From positions 62,001 to 126,000 of the forward strand of contig NZ_JAUAOA010000008.1 in NCBI RefSeq assembly GCF_030542965.1: a DNA stretch of 64,000 nucleotides, read 5' to 3'. The translations under genes and the position numbers were made by a program. A model generated the notes under the pieces. It saw only the letters and a program-made list of their open reading frames with translations, was not told the origin of the DNA and did no database searches. The stretch is from Azotosporobacter soli (lineage in GTDB: Bacteria; Bacillota; Negativicutes; SG130). This document shows positions 1 through 7,618 of this stretch, piece by piece. Numbering within the stretch: the first letter of the stretch is position 1; each line of letters begins with the position of its first letter.

Positions 1-1
1 A

Positions 2-217
2 GAAACGGCGCACTTTCATTTTCATTTGTTTCCGCGCTACGGTTGGATGAAAGAGATACAAGCGGCGTACGTGGGCGATAAACTGGATGGAGCGAAGCTG
101 TTTAGCCTAGTTCGGCAGACGCATAAACGGAGCGGGATTGCAGAAGAGGCAAATGTACGTAATGTGGTTGCGGCGATCCGAAAAATGCAAATGTATGAAG
201 AAAAAGAATCCCTTTAA
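2..217 (+). CDS. C-terminal end of an unrecognised protein (partial)
   Basis: The frame is open from the left edge to a TAA at 215-217, so this is most simply the tail of a gene that starts before the window. An internal TTG (26) or ATG (47) could start a 50-63 residue protein, but neither has a convincing ribosome binding site. The peptide is charged and helical in character, with no motif I recognise. It is followed at once by a terminator-like hairpin, which supports it being the true end of a transcription unit. Confidence 0.45.
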   Translation, partial: ETAHFHFHLFPRYGWMKEIQAAYVGDKLDGAKLFSLVRQTHKRSGIAEEANVRNVVAAIRKMQMYEEKESL

Positions 218-249
218 GCATCATCATAGTGCTTGCGGGGATTTTTTTT
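209..249 (+). terminator. Intrinsic terminator
   Basis: TCCC/GGGGA and AAGCA/TGCTT arms form an interrupted stem around a 9-base loop, followed by eight T. It overlaps the last codons of the partial gene. Confidence 0.65.
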
Positions 250-944
250 ATTCATTATTTTGCTGAGTGACGTTTTTAGTCAGGGTTTGAAATTGTTTTT
301 GTGAGATGTCTTTAGCAAGTCAAATTTGATAGTGGTGTGGTATTCTGTTTTGCTGATCTCCTTTCGCGTCGCGGTTTTTCAGAGCTGAACGGAGCTGCGG
401 GCAGACATGGGCGCGGCAGGCTGCGGTGAATGGAATTCCTGGCGGCAAGCGTCGTCCATGGTCAAACGCTATGCCATCCATGGCGCGTTTTGACACTAGA
501 AACGTCCTGTTACGTCGACGCGCCGCCAGCGTGTGACGTCCTGTCACACGTTCCATCCATCTTGACTATCGCTTCCAGTCTGCTCGTCCTCGCGCCTAAA
601 ATGTTCTGAAAAAATCGCGACGGCGGGGATAAGGGAGAACGAGGAATGGGAGGACGAGGATTGGAGATGGGCATGTGAGGCGTAGGACAGACAGCGTAAA
701 TATGGGCGGAGTTATTGACGAGTATAGGAAAATTGATTAGATAATGAAAATTTGTAATAATTATGTAATAAATTAGACGTTGTTGGCAGGAATTTTTTTG
801 GGGATGACGGAATATATTTTAAAAGGTAGTGAATCTTTGAACTTCAAAAGACTGAATTGGGGGAGAAAGAAGAAGCAATTCCGTATGTCGAGACTTGTTT
901 TATGAGGAACAGTAGTTACCTATTTTAACTCAAAGGAGCAGCAG
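250..944. other. Gene-poor interval with small repeats
   Basis: I see no convincing gene. The GC-richer part (about 390-620) holds a perfect inverted repeat GTGTGAC-N5-GTCACAC (531-549) and two direct copies of ACGTCCTGTYAC (502-513 and 536-547). It looks compositionally different from the AT-rich sequence on both sides (700-940). A 78-codon minus-strand open frame here has no ribosome binding site and an unlikely composition. Confidence 0.4.
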
Positions 945-1358
945 ATGAGAAAAGCATTTTTGATCGCAATCGTTGCAATTTTTGCCGCCGTTTTCACACC
1001 CCAAACGAGCCATGCACAGCCGGTGGAGGCTTCTTTTTTGTCCATTGCTGACTATTTGGTCGCACGGAGTAATGTCACGTTGCTGGATGTGAGATCAAAG
1101 AATAGTCGCGCCAATAGCCAACAAGGCATAGAGGGTGAAGTTTGGATTGATCCGCACAGTGGCGATGCTCTCAATCAATTCGTTGGCTCGGCTGACAAAA
1201 GCAAACCGTATGTCATCTTTTGCTCTTGCGTCGATGACAATTACAGCGTCCGCGCAGCTCAAATCCTTACAAAGAATGGATTTGAGCTTGTTTTCGTTCT
1301 AAGGGGAGGCTGGGATTCACTCAAAAGCGTCGGTATAGAAATGATTCCACTACAATAA
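945..1358 (+). CDS. Exported rhodanese-like domain protein
   Basis: The 137-residue product has a signal peptide (about residues 1-24, cleavage after SHA) and a single rhodanese fold. LLDVRS is the early conserved strand, the active-site loop is CVDDNYS preceded by another Cys (CSC), and RGGWDSL is the late motif. Rhodanese domains carry sulfane sulfur on the loop Cys. Here the usual Gly and Arg of the loop are replaced, so the substrate is uncertain. Start ATG 945 has AAAGGAG 10-15 bases upstream. The next gene begins 12 bases after the stop, also encodes a secreted cysteine-rich product, and is probably co-transcribed. Confidence 0.85.
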   Translation: MRKAFLIAIVAIFAAVFTPQTSHAQPVEASFLSIADYLVARSNVTLLDVRSKNSRANSQQGIEGEVWIDPHSGDALNQFVGSADKSKPYVIFCSCVDDNYSVRAAQILTKNGFELVFVLRGGWDSLKSVGIEMIPLQ

Positions 1359-1370
1359 TGGAGGAACTTT

Positions 1371-1673
1371 ATGAAAAAGTTATTTGGTCTATTCGTATTC
1401 TGCTTCCTGCTCATTCCTTCAGTCGCATTTGGCTCACCTCTAGAGGATAAAGCGGCGCTCAAATCATTGCCAACCCAATCGCAAACGATCGCCGGAACGG
1501 AAGAACAGATAATGCCCGTGATTGTTGATGAAAACTCCATCGCAGGGATGAAAGATATGGATATAATCCCGCAGCAGCGAGGCTGCTGCAGCCATCATGG
1601 CGGCGTTTGCGGCTGCGAGGGGGGGAGGGCGGTCTGTTGTGATGGCCGGTATAGTCCGACTTGTGGTTGTTAG
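1371..1673 (+). CDS. Secreted small cysteine-rich protein
   Basis: The 100-residue product starts with a signal peptide (about 1-21, AFG/S). The middle 48 residues are low in complexity and the last 30 carry eight Cys arranged as four CC or CxC pairs (GCCSHHGG, CGCEGG, VCCDG, PTCGC) with two His. I know this kind of CCSHHGGVCGC tail from small secreted bacterial proteins of unknown function. Metal binding or disulfide or persulfide chemistry is an inference from the composition and from the rhodanese gene 12 bases upstream. GGAGGAA precedes the ATG. Confidence 0.8.
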   Translation: MKKLFGLFVFCFLLIPSVAFGSPLEDKAALKSLPTQSQTIAGTEEQIMPVIVDENSIAGMKDMDIIPQQRGCCSHHGGVCGCEGGRAVCCDGRYSPTCGC

Positions 1674-1760
1674 GTAAATAGAAGTGAGAGGAAAAATTCT
1701 TTCATCTTCCTAAAAAGAAGGGGGATCGAGTTTAGAGAAAAGGTAATTTTTAAGGAGTAG

Positions 1761-1792
1761 AGGAAGCGAATAGAACCGTCCCTACGCTTCCT
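1761..1792 (-). repeat. REP-like hairpin repeat, copy 1
   Basis: AGGAAGCG and CGCTTCCT are an 8-bp stem whose loop carries AGAACCGTCCC, the reverse complement of the GGGACGGTTCT core seen in the copies near 5.2, 5.4, 7.2 and 8.8 kb. No transposase is attached. Confidence 0.6.
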
Positions 1793-1890
1793 GTATGCAC
1801 TTCTTAAAGCAGATTGAATTTAGATAAGTTGACTTAATTTGAATGATAAAATAGTTTTAATTATAGATAGAATTGAAAGGAGCATTTAGT

Positions 1891-2805
1891 GTGAATAGAG
1901 ATGAAGAACAAATTCCTTTGTGTATACATTTAGATGGTCCTGCATTTATGCATAAAAAAGAAAGTTTCCAGATAGATTTATTTTCCTTATCGCAGACTAT
2001 AATGGATATACAACATATGTTAGATAGATCGTATGCTGTATTAAGTGGATCACAAAGAGTTACCCAAAAAGATAGACAAGAATTTAAATTAATTGCAAAT
2101 AAATTTGCACCCGGATCGCTTGAAATTACAGCATTACTTTCTTTGACACCAGCGATGATACCATTGATTACGGAGTATGGGCCTACGGCATATAAAGTAA
2201 TTGAAACAACAATAAAGGCATTTGAGTTAGGAAAAAAATTACGTGAAATAGTGAAAAATGGCGGATCTGTGCAACCAAGTATTATAAATTATAATAATGT
2301 TGGTATGGTTAATAATGGATCTATCGAGAATGTTGTCATAAATAATTCGATAACTAAAGAGGAAATTATGACAGAAGTGTCAACTTATTTTGCAGCTCTT
2401 CAGTCTAGTCGTAGTCATGAGCGATTAGTAAATCATACGAGTAATAAAAGTGTAACTAAAATTGCTTTATCTACCTGTGAAAATGGTTTAAAAATGGAAA
2501 CGTCTGTAACGGATAAATTGCTTTTTAAATCGGAGACTCGTTTAGATGATTCTGTAAAAAAATATTATGTTAAAATTCATGCGCTTGACGTTGAGACAAG
2601 TACAGGTGAGTTAAGAATATATGAAGAAGATCGACTTTCTAATCCAATTCGATTTTCTATTATAGGTTCGCAAGAGTTGAAAAATTATAGTCTAGCTTTA
2701 AATATTGATAAATTATCAATAAATGCATTACCAGAATTTCAAACAGATCTATCGGGAAAAAAGTTGGTCAAACTCCATGTTGCTAATCTTTCTTTCAATT
2801 TATAA
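1891..2805 (+). CDS. Protein of unknown function, AT-rich
   Basis: GTG 1891 is chosen because AAAGGAG lies 7 bases upstream (1877-1883); an earlier in-frame TTG at 1873 would lie before that site. The 304-residue product has a charged N-terminus, a hydrophobic or amphipathic stretch at roughly residues 85-125 (ALLSLTPAMIPLITEYG), an Asn-rich segment (NNVGMVNNGSIENVVINNS) and a beta-rich C-terminal third. I recognise no catalytic motif. Codon use is strongly AT-biased, unlike the genes after 7.6 kb, and suggests acquisition with the following genes. Confidence 0.75.
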   Translation: MNRDEEQIPLCIHLDGPAFMHKKESFQIDLFSLSQTIMDIQHMLDRSYAVLSGSQRVTQKDRQEFKLIANKFAPGSLEITALLSLTPAMIPLITEYGPTAYKVIETTIKAFELGKKLREIVKNGGSVQPSIINYNNVGMVNNGSIENVVINNSITKEEIMTEVSTYFAALQSSRSHERLVNHTSNKSVTKIALSTCENGLKMETSVTDKLLFKSETRLDDSVKKYYVKIHALDVETSTGELRIYEEDRLSNPIRFSIIGSQELKNYSLALNIDKLSINALPEFQTDLSGKKLVKLHVANLSFNL

Positions 2806-2848
2806 ATTGAGTTTGCGAGAGTTTTAATAATAAAAGTAGAGGAAAAAT

Positions 2849-3604
2849 GTGATTGATTTATTTAAAGTAGTGATTTGGAGCATTATATTCGCTGTAGTAT
2901 TTTTTGTTGCAAATAGTTTGCTGATAAAGACTTATGGTATAGAAATGAACAAGTATCAGTTGTATGAAAATATGGAGAGTGATTCTGCAATAAAGAAAAA
3001 AATAGAGATTAGAGGTATTGATGTTTCAGCTTATCAAAACAGAATTGAATGGGAAAAAGTAAGGGCTGATAATATTCATTTTGCTTATATAAAAGCGACA
3101 GAAGGAAAAACTTTAAAAGATGATAATTTTATTAAAAATTGGAAGGGCGCAAGGGCTGCTGGAATTAGCGTAGGTGCATATCATTATTTTACATTTGGCA
3201 GTGATGGAATTGATCAAGCTGAAAATTTTATAAAAACGGTTTCAAATGAAGTGGGGAATCTTCCACCAGCTGTAGATATTGAGTTTGAAGGGAATTCTAC
3301 TCAAATACCAGCTAAAGAAAAATTAAAAAAAGAATTAAAGAGTTATATACAAGAGTTAGAGAAGTTTTATAAACAAAAACCGATCCTCTATGTGACCTAT
3401 GAGTCATACGAAAAATATATTATGGGTGATTTTGAAGAATACCCTGTATGGATAAGAGATACTTCTAAAAACCCAGAGTTGAAAGACGGGAAAAAATGGG
3501 CTCTGTGGCAGTTTAGTAATTCTGGGAAAGTTTTAGGAATTAATACCTTAGTGGATCTAAATAAATTTAATGGAGATGAGATGAAGTTTGAAGAAAAATG
3601 GTGA
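2849..3604 (+). CDS. Membrane-anchored GH25 muramidase (lysozyme)
   Basis: The protein cuts the MurNAc-GlcNAc bond of peptidoglycan. An N-terminal membrane segment (about residues 5-25) is followed by one GH25 domain: RGIDVSAYQ near residue 53, FAYIKATEG, GAYHYF, the acidic pair in AVDIEFEG, and the terminal WQFS. The catalytic Asp/Glu positions are present. GTG 2849 follows AGAGGAAAA. There is no cell-wall repeat domain and no holin or phage gene nearby, so a phage endolysin role is unlikely; a cell-envelope or effector role is open. Confidence 0.85.
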   Translation: MIDLFKVVIWSIIFAVVFFVANSLLIKTYGIEMNKYQLYENMESDSAIKKKIEIRGIDVSAYQNRIEWEKVRADNIHFAYIKATEGKTLKDDNFIKNWKGARAAGISVGAYHYFTFGSDGIDQAENFIKTVSNEVGNLPPAVDIEFEGNSTQIPAKEKLKKELKSYIQELEKFYKQKPILYVTYESYEKYIMGDFEEYPVWIRDTSKNPELKDGKKWALWQFSNSGKVLGINTLVDLNKFNGDEMKFEEKW

Positions 3605-3968
3605 AAAGTTGGAAACAAGGGGCCGGGACTGTTTGCTTCGGTTTTATAAAAAATTGAGATGAACAATAATAAAACCTGAGGCGAATGGATGATCGAGTTG
3701 AGTTTGCCTAAAATAAATGAAATAAAGGGACAAGTTTTTTGTTTTGTTTAAAGAAAAGATAAAAATGAAACGGCAAAACGGGTCCAGTGTATTGGTGAAT
3801 TTTGGAGAGAAAGCCAAGTCCGATAAATTAGCTATAATAATCTAAGAAAGGAATAAAAGGAGAATGATTGAATAGGTGGGTACTTTAGGAAATTAGGAGG
3901 AAATTTTTAATTTCTATCGAAGATAACATAATATAGAAAGTCGTTTTAAAAGAAAGCGAGGGCTAATT
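3605..3968. other. Intergenic, degenerate REP-like sequence
   Basis: About 3611-3690 resembles a decayed copy of the repeat at 5.2 kb (gggactgtttgcttcg, then ttttataaaaaattgag and caataataaaa). A second weak echo (gggacaagttttttg) follows at 3727. A TATAAT at 3833-3838 lacks a matching -35 box. I see no gene. Confidence 0.4.
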
Positions 3969-4373
3969 ATGTGGTTAAGAGTCGTATATACTTTTTTCGC
4001 AACATTTGCAGCAATAAAAGATCCATTATCAGAAACCGCGCTTTTTGTTTTAAGTTTTGGATCTTTTGTTTACTATGTTGGTCTTAGCCAAAATTATCAG
4101 CGAGGAAGAATGTATTGGTTTTCAAGAGTCGGCTTATTAGTAAGTTTTATTTTTTTTGGAATGGTTATACCTTGTATAATAGGATTTTATCATTTTCAAA
4201 TGAAGGATGAATTTACAATTTCGATTATTTGCCGTAAAAACGATTTTTTTTCGTTTAGCCAAGTCTGGTTTGCTCTTTTCCCAATATTTGCATTTGCAGA
4301 AACGATGATTTTACCTAGCGTAATAAATAAAGAAGAACATTCGAAGGAAAAAGAATTTCAAACTGCAGTATAG
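3969..4373 (+). CDS. Small integral membrane protein, unknown
   Basis: The 134-residue product has about four hydrophobic segments (residues about 5-20, 24-42, 58-82, 98-118) and a charged, Lys/Glu-rich C-terminus. I recognise no family. Start ATG 3969 follows AAGCGAGGG. It shares the AT-rich codon use of its neighbours on both sides and lies between the muramidase and another membrane protein. Confidence 0.65.
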   Translation: MWLRVVYTFFATFAAIKDPLSETALFVLSFGSFVYYVGLSQNYQRGRMYWFSRVGLLVSFIFFGMVIPCIIGFYHFQMKDEFTISIICRKNDFFSFSQVWFALFPIFAFAETMILPSVINKEEHSKEKEFQTAV

Positions 4374-4435
4374 AGAATTAATGTCTATAACGTATTTGCG
4401 GTGGAATTTACATTTTAATAAGGAGATTTATTATT

Positions 4436-5173
4436 ATGGAAATCTCAATTATGATTGTAACTTTAGGTGCCTTTGCTGGACTAATATTAGGTGCGATTGT
4501 AAAAATAGCTAGAGATAAAAATACGCCTAGCGACGTTTGGAAAATGAGTTGGAAATACTTTGTAATGCTTATTATAATATTTTTAACGTTTATGGCTTAT
4601 TTTCGTTTTTCAGATGAAAAATTAATGGAATCGCCCGTATACTATAACGATAATATTACCGAAATTTCAAAACAAATAGAGGGTGAAGATAAAAACAATA
4701 AAAACCAAGTACCGTTAGATGCAGCAGTTCCTGTTTCAAATAAATTAAATAAAGAAGATATTGTGTTGGGTGACATAGAGCTTCTAACTTCAATTATTGA
4801 TATGCGTAAGAATAGTAATATGGATTTGAAAAAAGAAGAGGGATTGTATGGAACAATATATTTTTCGGGAAATGACTTACAAATTATGATTTCTAGGGCA
4901 TCCAATAAAGTTTCCAGTGTATATTTACTTAGTGATAAATATAAAACAGCTAGAGGTATTGCCGTTGGTGGTGACGAAAGTCAGATTATGAAAGTATATG
5001 GTAAATATAACTTTAAGTTGGATACTATACCGGACATTCCAGGGGGGTATGGATATGAATATTATTATCAAGATGAATCGATAGCAGCGATATTGAGATT
5101 TGTAGTTGATGATAAATCGAAAAAGATTATATATATTGGAGTAAGGGCATTTAATGGAAAATTAGACGTATAA
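4436..5173 (+). CDS. Membrane-anchored protein with a folded extracytoplasmic domain, unknown
   Basis: The 245-residue product has two N-terminal membrane segments (about 3-25 and 43-61), a polar linker rich in Asn/Asp/Lys, and a C-terminal domain of about 120 residues (LYGTIYFSGNDLQIMIS through IYIGVRAFNGK) with alternating beta-type hydrophobicity. AAGGAG stands 11 bases before the ATG. The family is not recognised. AT-rich like the three genes before it. Confidence 0.7.
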   Translation: MEISIMIVTLGAFAGLILGAIVKIARDKNTPSDVWKMSWKYFVMLIIIFLTFMAYFRFSDEKLMESPVYYNDNITEISKQIEGEDKNNKNQVPLDAAVPVSNKLNKEDIVLGDIELLTSIIDMRKNSNMDLKKEEGLYGTIYFSGNDLQIMISRASNKVSSVYLLSDKYKTARGIAVGGDESQIMKVYGKYNFKLDTIPDIPGGYGYEYYYQDESIAAILRFVVDDKSKKIIYIGVRAFNGKLDV

Positions 5174-5175
5174 TG

Positions 5176-5340
5176 AAAAGAAGCGAGGGGACAGTTTTTT
5201 GCTTCGTTCTTATGAAAATTAGCAATAGCAAATAATAAAAAAATGAGGTAAGCGGGTTTAAATCCGTTTACCTCATTTTCCTCGTAATGGAGCGTTTGGG
5301 GTCTTCATCTCTTTTACTAATGTAGACCCCAAGGGTTTGA
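5176..5340 (+). repeat. REP-like repeat with embedded terminator, copy A
   Basis: The order is a GAAGC/GCTTC hairpin around GAGGGGACAG, then tatgaaaattagcaatagcaaataataaaa, a 16-bp terminator stem (5240-5255 with 5264-5279), then a stretch whose minus strand reads as the C-terminus PEGTLGAQTLGVYISKRDED. The copy at 7.2 kb has the same order and high similarity over roughly 170 bases. Confidence 0.65.
5240..5279. terminator. Long-stem terminator inside repeat copy A
   Basis: AAAATGAGGTAAGCGG pairs with CCGTTTACCTCATTTT (16 bp, one G-T), with A-rich and T-rich flanks. It follows the membrane-protein gene ending at 5173. Confidence 0.75.
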
Positions 5341-5374
5341 GCACCAAGAGTTCCTTCGGGGAACGCTGGGGGTC

Positions 5375-5406
5375 AGAACGAAGCGAGGGGACGGTTCCGT
5401 CGTTCT
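5375..5406 (+). repeat. REP-like hairpin repeat, short copy
   Basis: AGAACGA/TCGTTCT arms enclose AGCGAGGGGACGGTTCCG. It has the same core as copy A but no attached terminator. Confidence 0.6.
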
Positions 5407-5441
5407 ATTATTATGTCAATGCTACATGTTGAAGTCTAATG

Positions 5442-5483
5442 AAAAATGAGGTAGACGAACTAAAATTCGTCTACCTCATTTTT
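5442..5483. terminator. 18-bp perfect-stem terminator overlapping an XRE gene end
   Basis: AAAAATGAGGTAGACGAA pairs perfectly with its complement across a 6-base loop. The last seven codons and stop of the minus-strand regulator gene lie inside the hairpin. Confidence 0.8.
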
Positions 5484-5690
5484 ATTTTGATCAGGAATAT
5501 ATTCCAATAGATCGGATGGGGAGCAGTCGAGAGCGGCGCAGAGTTGATTGATGTGCTCGATTTCTAGCCTCTTGGCAGTGCCGTACCATAAAGCGGAGAT
5601 TGTATTGGGGCGAATTCCGGTGAGATCAGATAAAGCTTTCTGAGTTAGTTTCTTTTTGCCCATCAGTTCAGAAACACGGATATTAATCAT
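5460..5690 (-). CDS. XRE-family transcriptional regulator (Cro/CI type)
   Basis: The 76-residue protein is essentially one helix-turn-helix domain: KLTQKALSDLTGIRPNTISALW is the HTH, and LDCSPSDLLEYIPD is the typical end of the domain. Such short XRE proteins act as dimeric repressors. It is divergent from the small gene at 5849. The 158-bp gap contains GATAT-AAA-ATATC (5804-5816) and more AAAAGATAT words that could be its operators. Its own end is embedded in a terminator stem. Confidence 0.85.
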   Translation of the reverse strand: MINIRVSELMGKKKLTQKALSDLTGIRPNTISALWYGTAKRLEIEHINQLCAALDCSPSDLLEYIPDQNKNEVDEF

Positions 5691-5803
5691 TAAAAGACCT
5701 CCAAATGCAAAGGGTTAATGGTTAAATAATAACATTGGAAGATAAAATAAAACAATAAAAGCAATAAAATAACGTTAAAAGATATTGAAACAAAACCATA
5801 AAA

Positions 5804-5816
5804 GATATAAAATATC
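5804..5816. promoter_or_regulatory. Candidate XRE operator
   Basis: GATAT-AAA-ATATC inverted repeat in the divergent promoter gap, with two further GATAT words at 5781 and 5824. Assignment to the adjacent XRE protein is inference. Confidence 0.35.
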
Positions 5817-5848
5817 GACAGGAGATATTTTGAAAAGAGGTGCAGCAA

Positions 5849-6163
5849 ATGAAACTCAAAGGTGAATTCTGGAAAGCATTTCAGGGGTTTGCGATAGATC
5901 GGACAGAGAAATGCTTGGATCGATTTGAGCGGCGGGCGGAATATATGCGGCATGTACGGGAAGTGGATCGGCTTGGATTGCAGTTGGTGGGCGAGCGGGG
6001 CAAGGACGCTTGGGAGATTTGGGATCAGATTGCGACGGAGCAAGCGAATGCCGAAGGGATCGTCTTTGACGTAATCTATCTCCAAGGCTTGCGTGACGGT
6101 TTTGCATTCAGTCGAATGCTCAGTCGCACTGAGGAAGAATGGCGTGAGGAAGTGAGTCAATAG
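5849..6163 (+). CDS. Small protein of unknown function
   Basis: ATG 5849 is preferred to the GTG at 5840, which overlaps the AAGAGG ribosome binding site. The 104-residue product is highly charged and probably all-helical (FERRAEYMRHVREVDRLGLQLV; VIYLQGLRDGFAFSRML). No domain is recognised. It lies divergent from the XRE gene, so it may be that regulator's target; a plasmid or phage-accessory origin is possible. Confidence 0.6.
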   Translation: MKLKGEFWKAFQGFAIDRTEKCLDRFERRAEYMRHVREVDRLGLQLVGERGKDAWEIWDQIATEQANAEGIVFDVIYLQGLRDGFAFSRMLSRTEEEWREEVSQ

Positions 6164-6265
6164 CTTGCTGTTAATAGGATGCGCGGGGGCGGTTCTTCCC
6201 CTTCGCCCAAAGGCGAAGCCGCCGGGCGGGTACGGACGTGGATGGGGTTTTAAGGCGAAAAATAA

Positions 6266-6314
6266 ACGAGCTATCCCAACCTAGCATTTTCATAGCTGGG
6301 TTGGGATAGCTCGT
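6266..6314 (-). terminator. 16-bp perfect-stem terminator
   Basis: ACGAGCTATCCCAACC pairs with GGTTGGGATAGCTCGT. Only the minus-strand side is followed by a T-rich run (TTTATTTTT), so it terminates the gene at 6329-7048. Confidence 0.8.
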
Positions 6315-6328
6315 CTTGATTAAGGCAT

Positions 6329-7048
6329 TCATTTGGCGGTCGGCGATGGCTCGCAAAATTGCAGCAGGCTGTTGATGCGTTTGCTGCGCTCGGGAGTACC
6401 GGCGGTTCGATCATTGACGGTTGCATGAATCGGGATGTTTTTTTGCTGCAGCGCCTGCAGCAAGTTTTGCATTGCAGCAAGGTTGCGGTTATCTTTCATA
6501 TCACAAAATAGAAAGAATCCGTCGTCATCAAGGTTGCTGGAGGTAAGTTTTGCGGAAAACTGCAGCGAGCGACTGCCGTTTGAGATTTCGATCAGCAGCT
6601 TGAAGGGCGGCGTGAATTCCGTCCAAGCCTGACTGTCGGCGATATGGCCGCTGAAAAAACGTTCGTAGCGAATGCCGTCCGCATTGGCAAAAGTGATGAG
6701 GTGCGGCGTGAACGCAAGCGAGGCGGCCAGGAGGATGAGAAGAGCGATGGTCGACAGAGCAGCCTGGTTTGGCCGGCGAATGAATACCCACAGCAAGGCA
6801 AGGCAGCCGAATAATGCAATAGTCGGCAGAAAAAACCAGAGTAAAGAAAAGTTCAGATAGATCTCGCCGCCTTGCAGCGCATCCGCCCAGATGATATTTT
6901 CAACAAACGTGAGACACCAATAATACAGGAAACCAATGCCTAAGCAAAAGCAAAATTGCAAATGATTTTTAGTTGTCCATTTCGGGCGTTGCTTAGCGAA
7001 AAGCATGTGATACCGCCTTACAGAGTCAGTTGGTTGATGGTTATACAT
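6329..7048 (-). CDS. Membrane protein of unknown function
   Basis: The 239-residue product has three hydrophobic segments in its first 120 residues (about 30-50, 66-90, 97-118), followed by a soluble domain of about 120 residues ending in LLQFCEPSPTAK. The C-terminal part looks extracytoplasmic, but no family is recognised. ATG 7048 follows GGAAAGGAA on the minus strand. It is a single-gene unit with a strong terminator after it. Confidence 0.7.
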   Translation of the reverse strand: MYNHQPTDSVRRYHMLFAKQRPKWTTKNHLQFCFCLGIGFLYYWCLTFVENIIWADALQGGEIYLNFSLLWFFLPTIALFGCLALLWVFIRRPNQAALSTIALLILLAASLAFTPHLITFANADGIRYERFFSGHIADSQAWTEFTPPFKLLIEISNGSRSLQFSAKLTSSNLDDDGFFLFCDMKDNRNLAAMQNLLQALQQKNIPIHATVNDRTAGTPERSKRINSLLQFCEPSPTAK

Positions 7049-7197
7049 GGCAGGTCATTCCTTTCCGTCTAACGTACGATACAATTATACAGCGCCAAAC
7101 CGAAAAGACAAGACTGGGTAAGTATTTTAAGCCGATTGGCAGATCGTAAGAAATCAGCGCTTAAAAAACAGCGATTGCTTAAAAGCGCTTTGAAAAA

Positions 7198-7370
7198 AGA
7201 AGAAGTGAGGGGACGGATCTTCCGCTCCGGCCTTATGAAAACTAACGGTAGCGAATAATAAAAATGAGGTGAGCGGGTAAATCCGTTTACCTCATTTTCC
7301 TCGTAATGGAGAGCTTGGAGTCTTCATCTCTTTTACTAATGTAGACCCCAAGTGTTTGACCACCAAGTGT
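7198..7370 (+). repeat. REP-like repeat with embedded terminator, copy B
   Basis: It has the same order and near-identical segments as copy A at 5176: gaggggacgg hairpin, ttatgaaaactaacggtagc, long-stem terminator (7261-7298), then cctcgtaatggag and ctcttttactaatgtagacc. A related shorter copy lies at 8816-8940. Confidence 0.65.
7261..7298. terminator. Long-stem terminator inside repeat copy B
   Basis: AAAATGAGGTGAGCGG pairs with CCGTTTACCTCATTTT with two G-T or mismatch positions. It is the sister of the 5240-5279 hairpin. Confidence 0.7.
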
Positions 7371-7450
7371 TCCTTCAGGCGAGAATATTGTGCCGGTGGA
7401 TTTGTACAGGCCATCGTGAGTTCTGCCGATGCTATCGTCTTTGCCGGAAA
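7287..7450 (-). pseudogene. C-terminal gene remnant (second copy of a conserved peptide)
   Basis: On the minus strand this reads SIGRTHDGLYKSTGTIF, then SPEGTLGGQTLGVYISKRD, and ends SITRKMR-stop. The last 31 codons also appear in copy A at 5.25-5.36 kb with only four changed residues, and there an in-frame stop lies five codons upstream. Conservation at the protein level suggests a decayed coding end rather than random repeat. There is no start or ribosome binding site. The parent family is not recognised. Confidence 0.35.
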
Positions 7451-7517
7451 ATAAATTTTGCAGTTGTATAGTTAGTGGAGTAAACAGGAAGATTTTGTAA
7501 TATAATAATGGTAGGGA

Positions 7518-7557
7518 ACCGCTGATTAATTGTCGTTGCACGCCATTAATCAGCGGT
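7518..7557 (+). terminator. Leader terminator upstream of the GGDEF gene
   Basis: ACCGCTGATTAAT pairs perfectly with ATTAATCAGCGGT (13 bp) and is followed by six T on the plus strand. No plus-strand gene lies upstream, so it sits in the leader of the gene at 7619. A TATAAT at 7501-7506 is close upstream but lacks a good -35. Confidence 0.7.
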
Positions 7558-7618
7558 TTTTTGTAGAGCGCTACGAATGGGAGCCTCTTGCAACGCGGAC
7601 GCATGGGGGGAGCATGAC

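Noticed and set aside
320-556. 78-codon minus-strand frame in the first intergenic region
   Set aside because: It has no ribosome binding site, an Arg/His-rich composition, and spans the local repeats.
2849-5173. Prophage remnant around the GH25 muramidase
   Set aside because: No holin, integrase, structural or packaging gene lies nearby, and the enzyme has an N-terminal membrane anchor.
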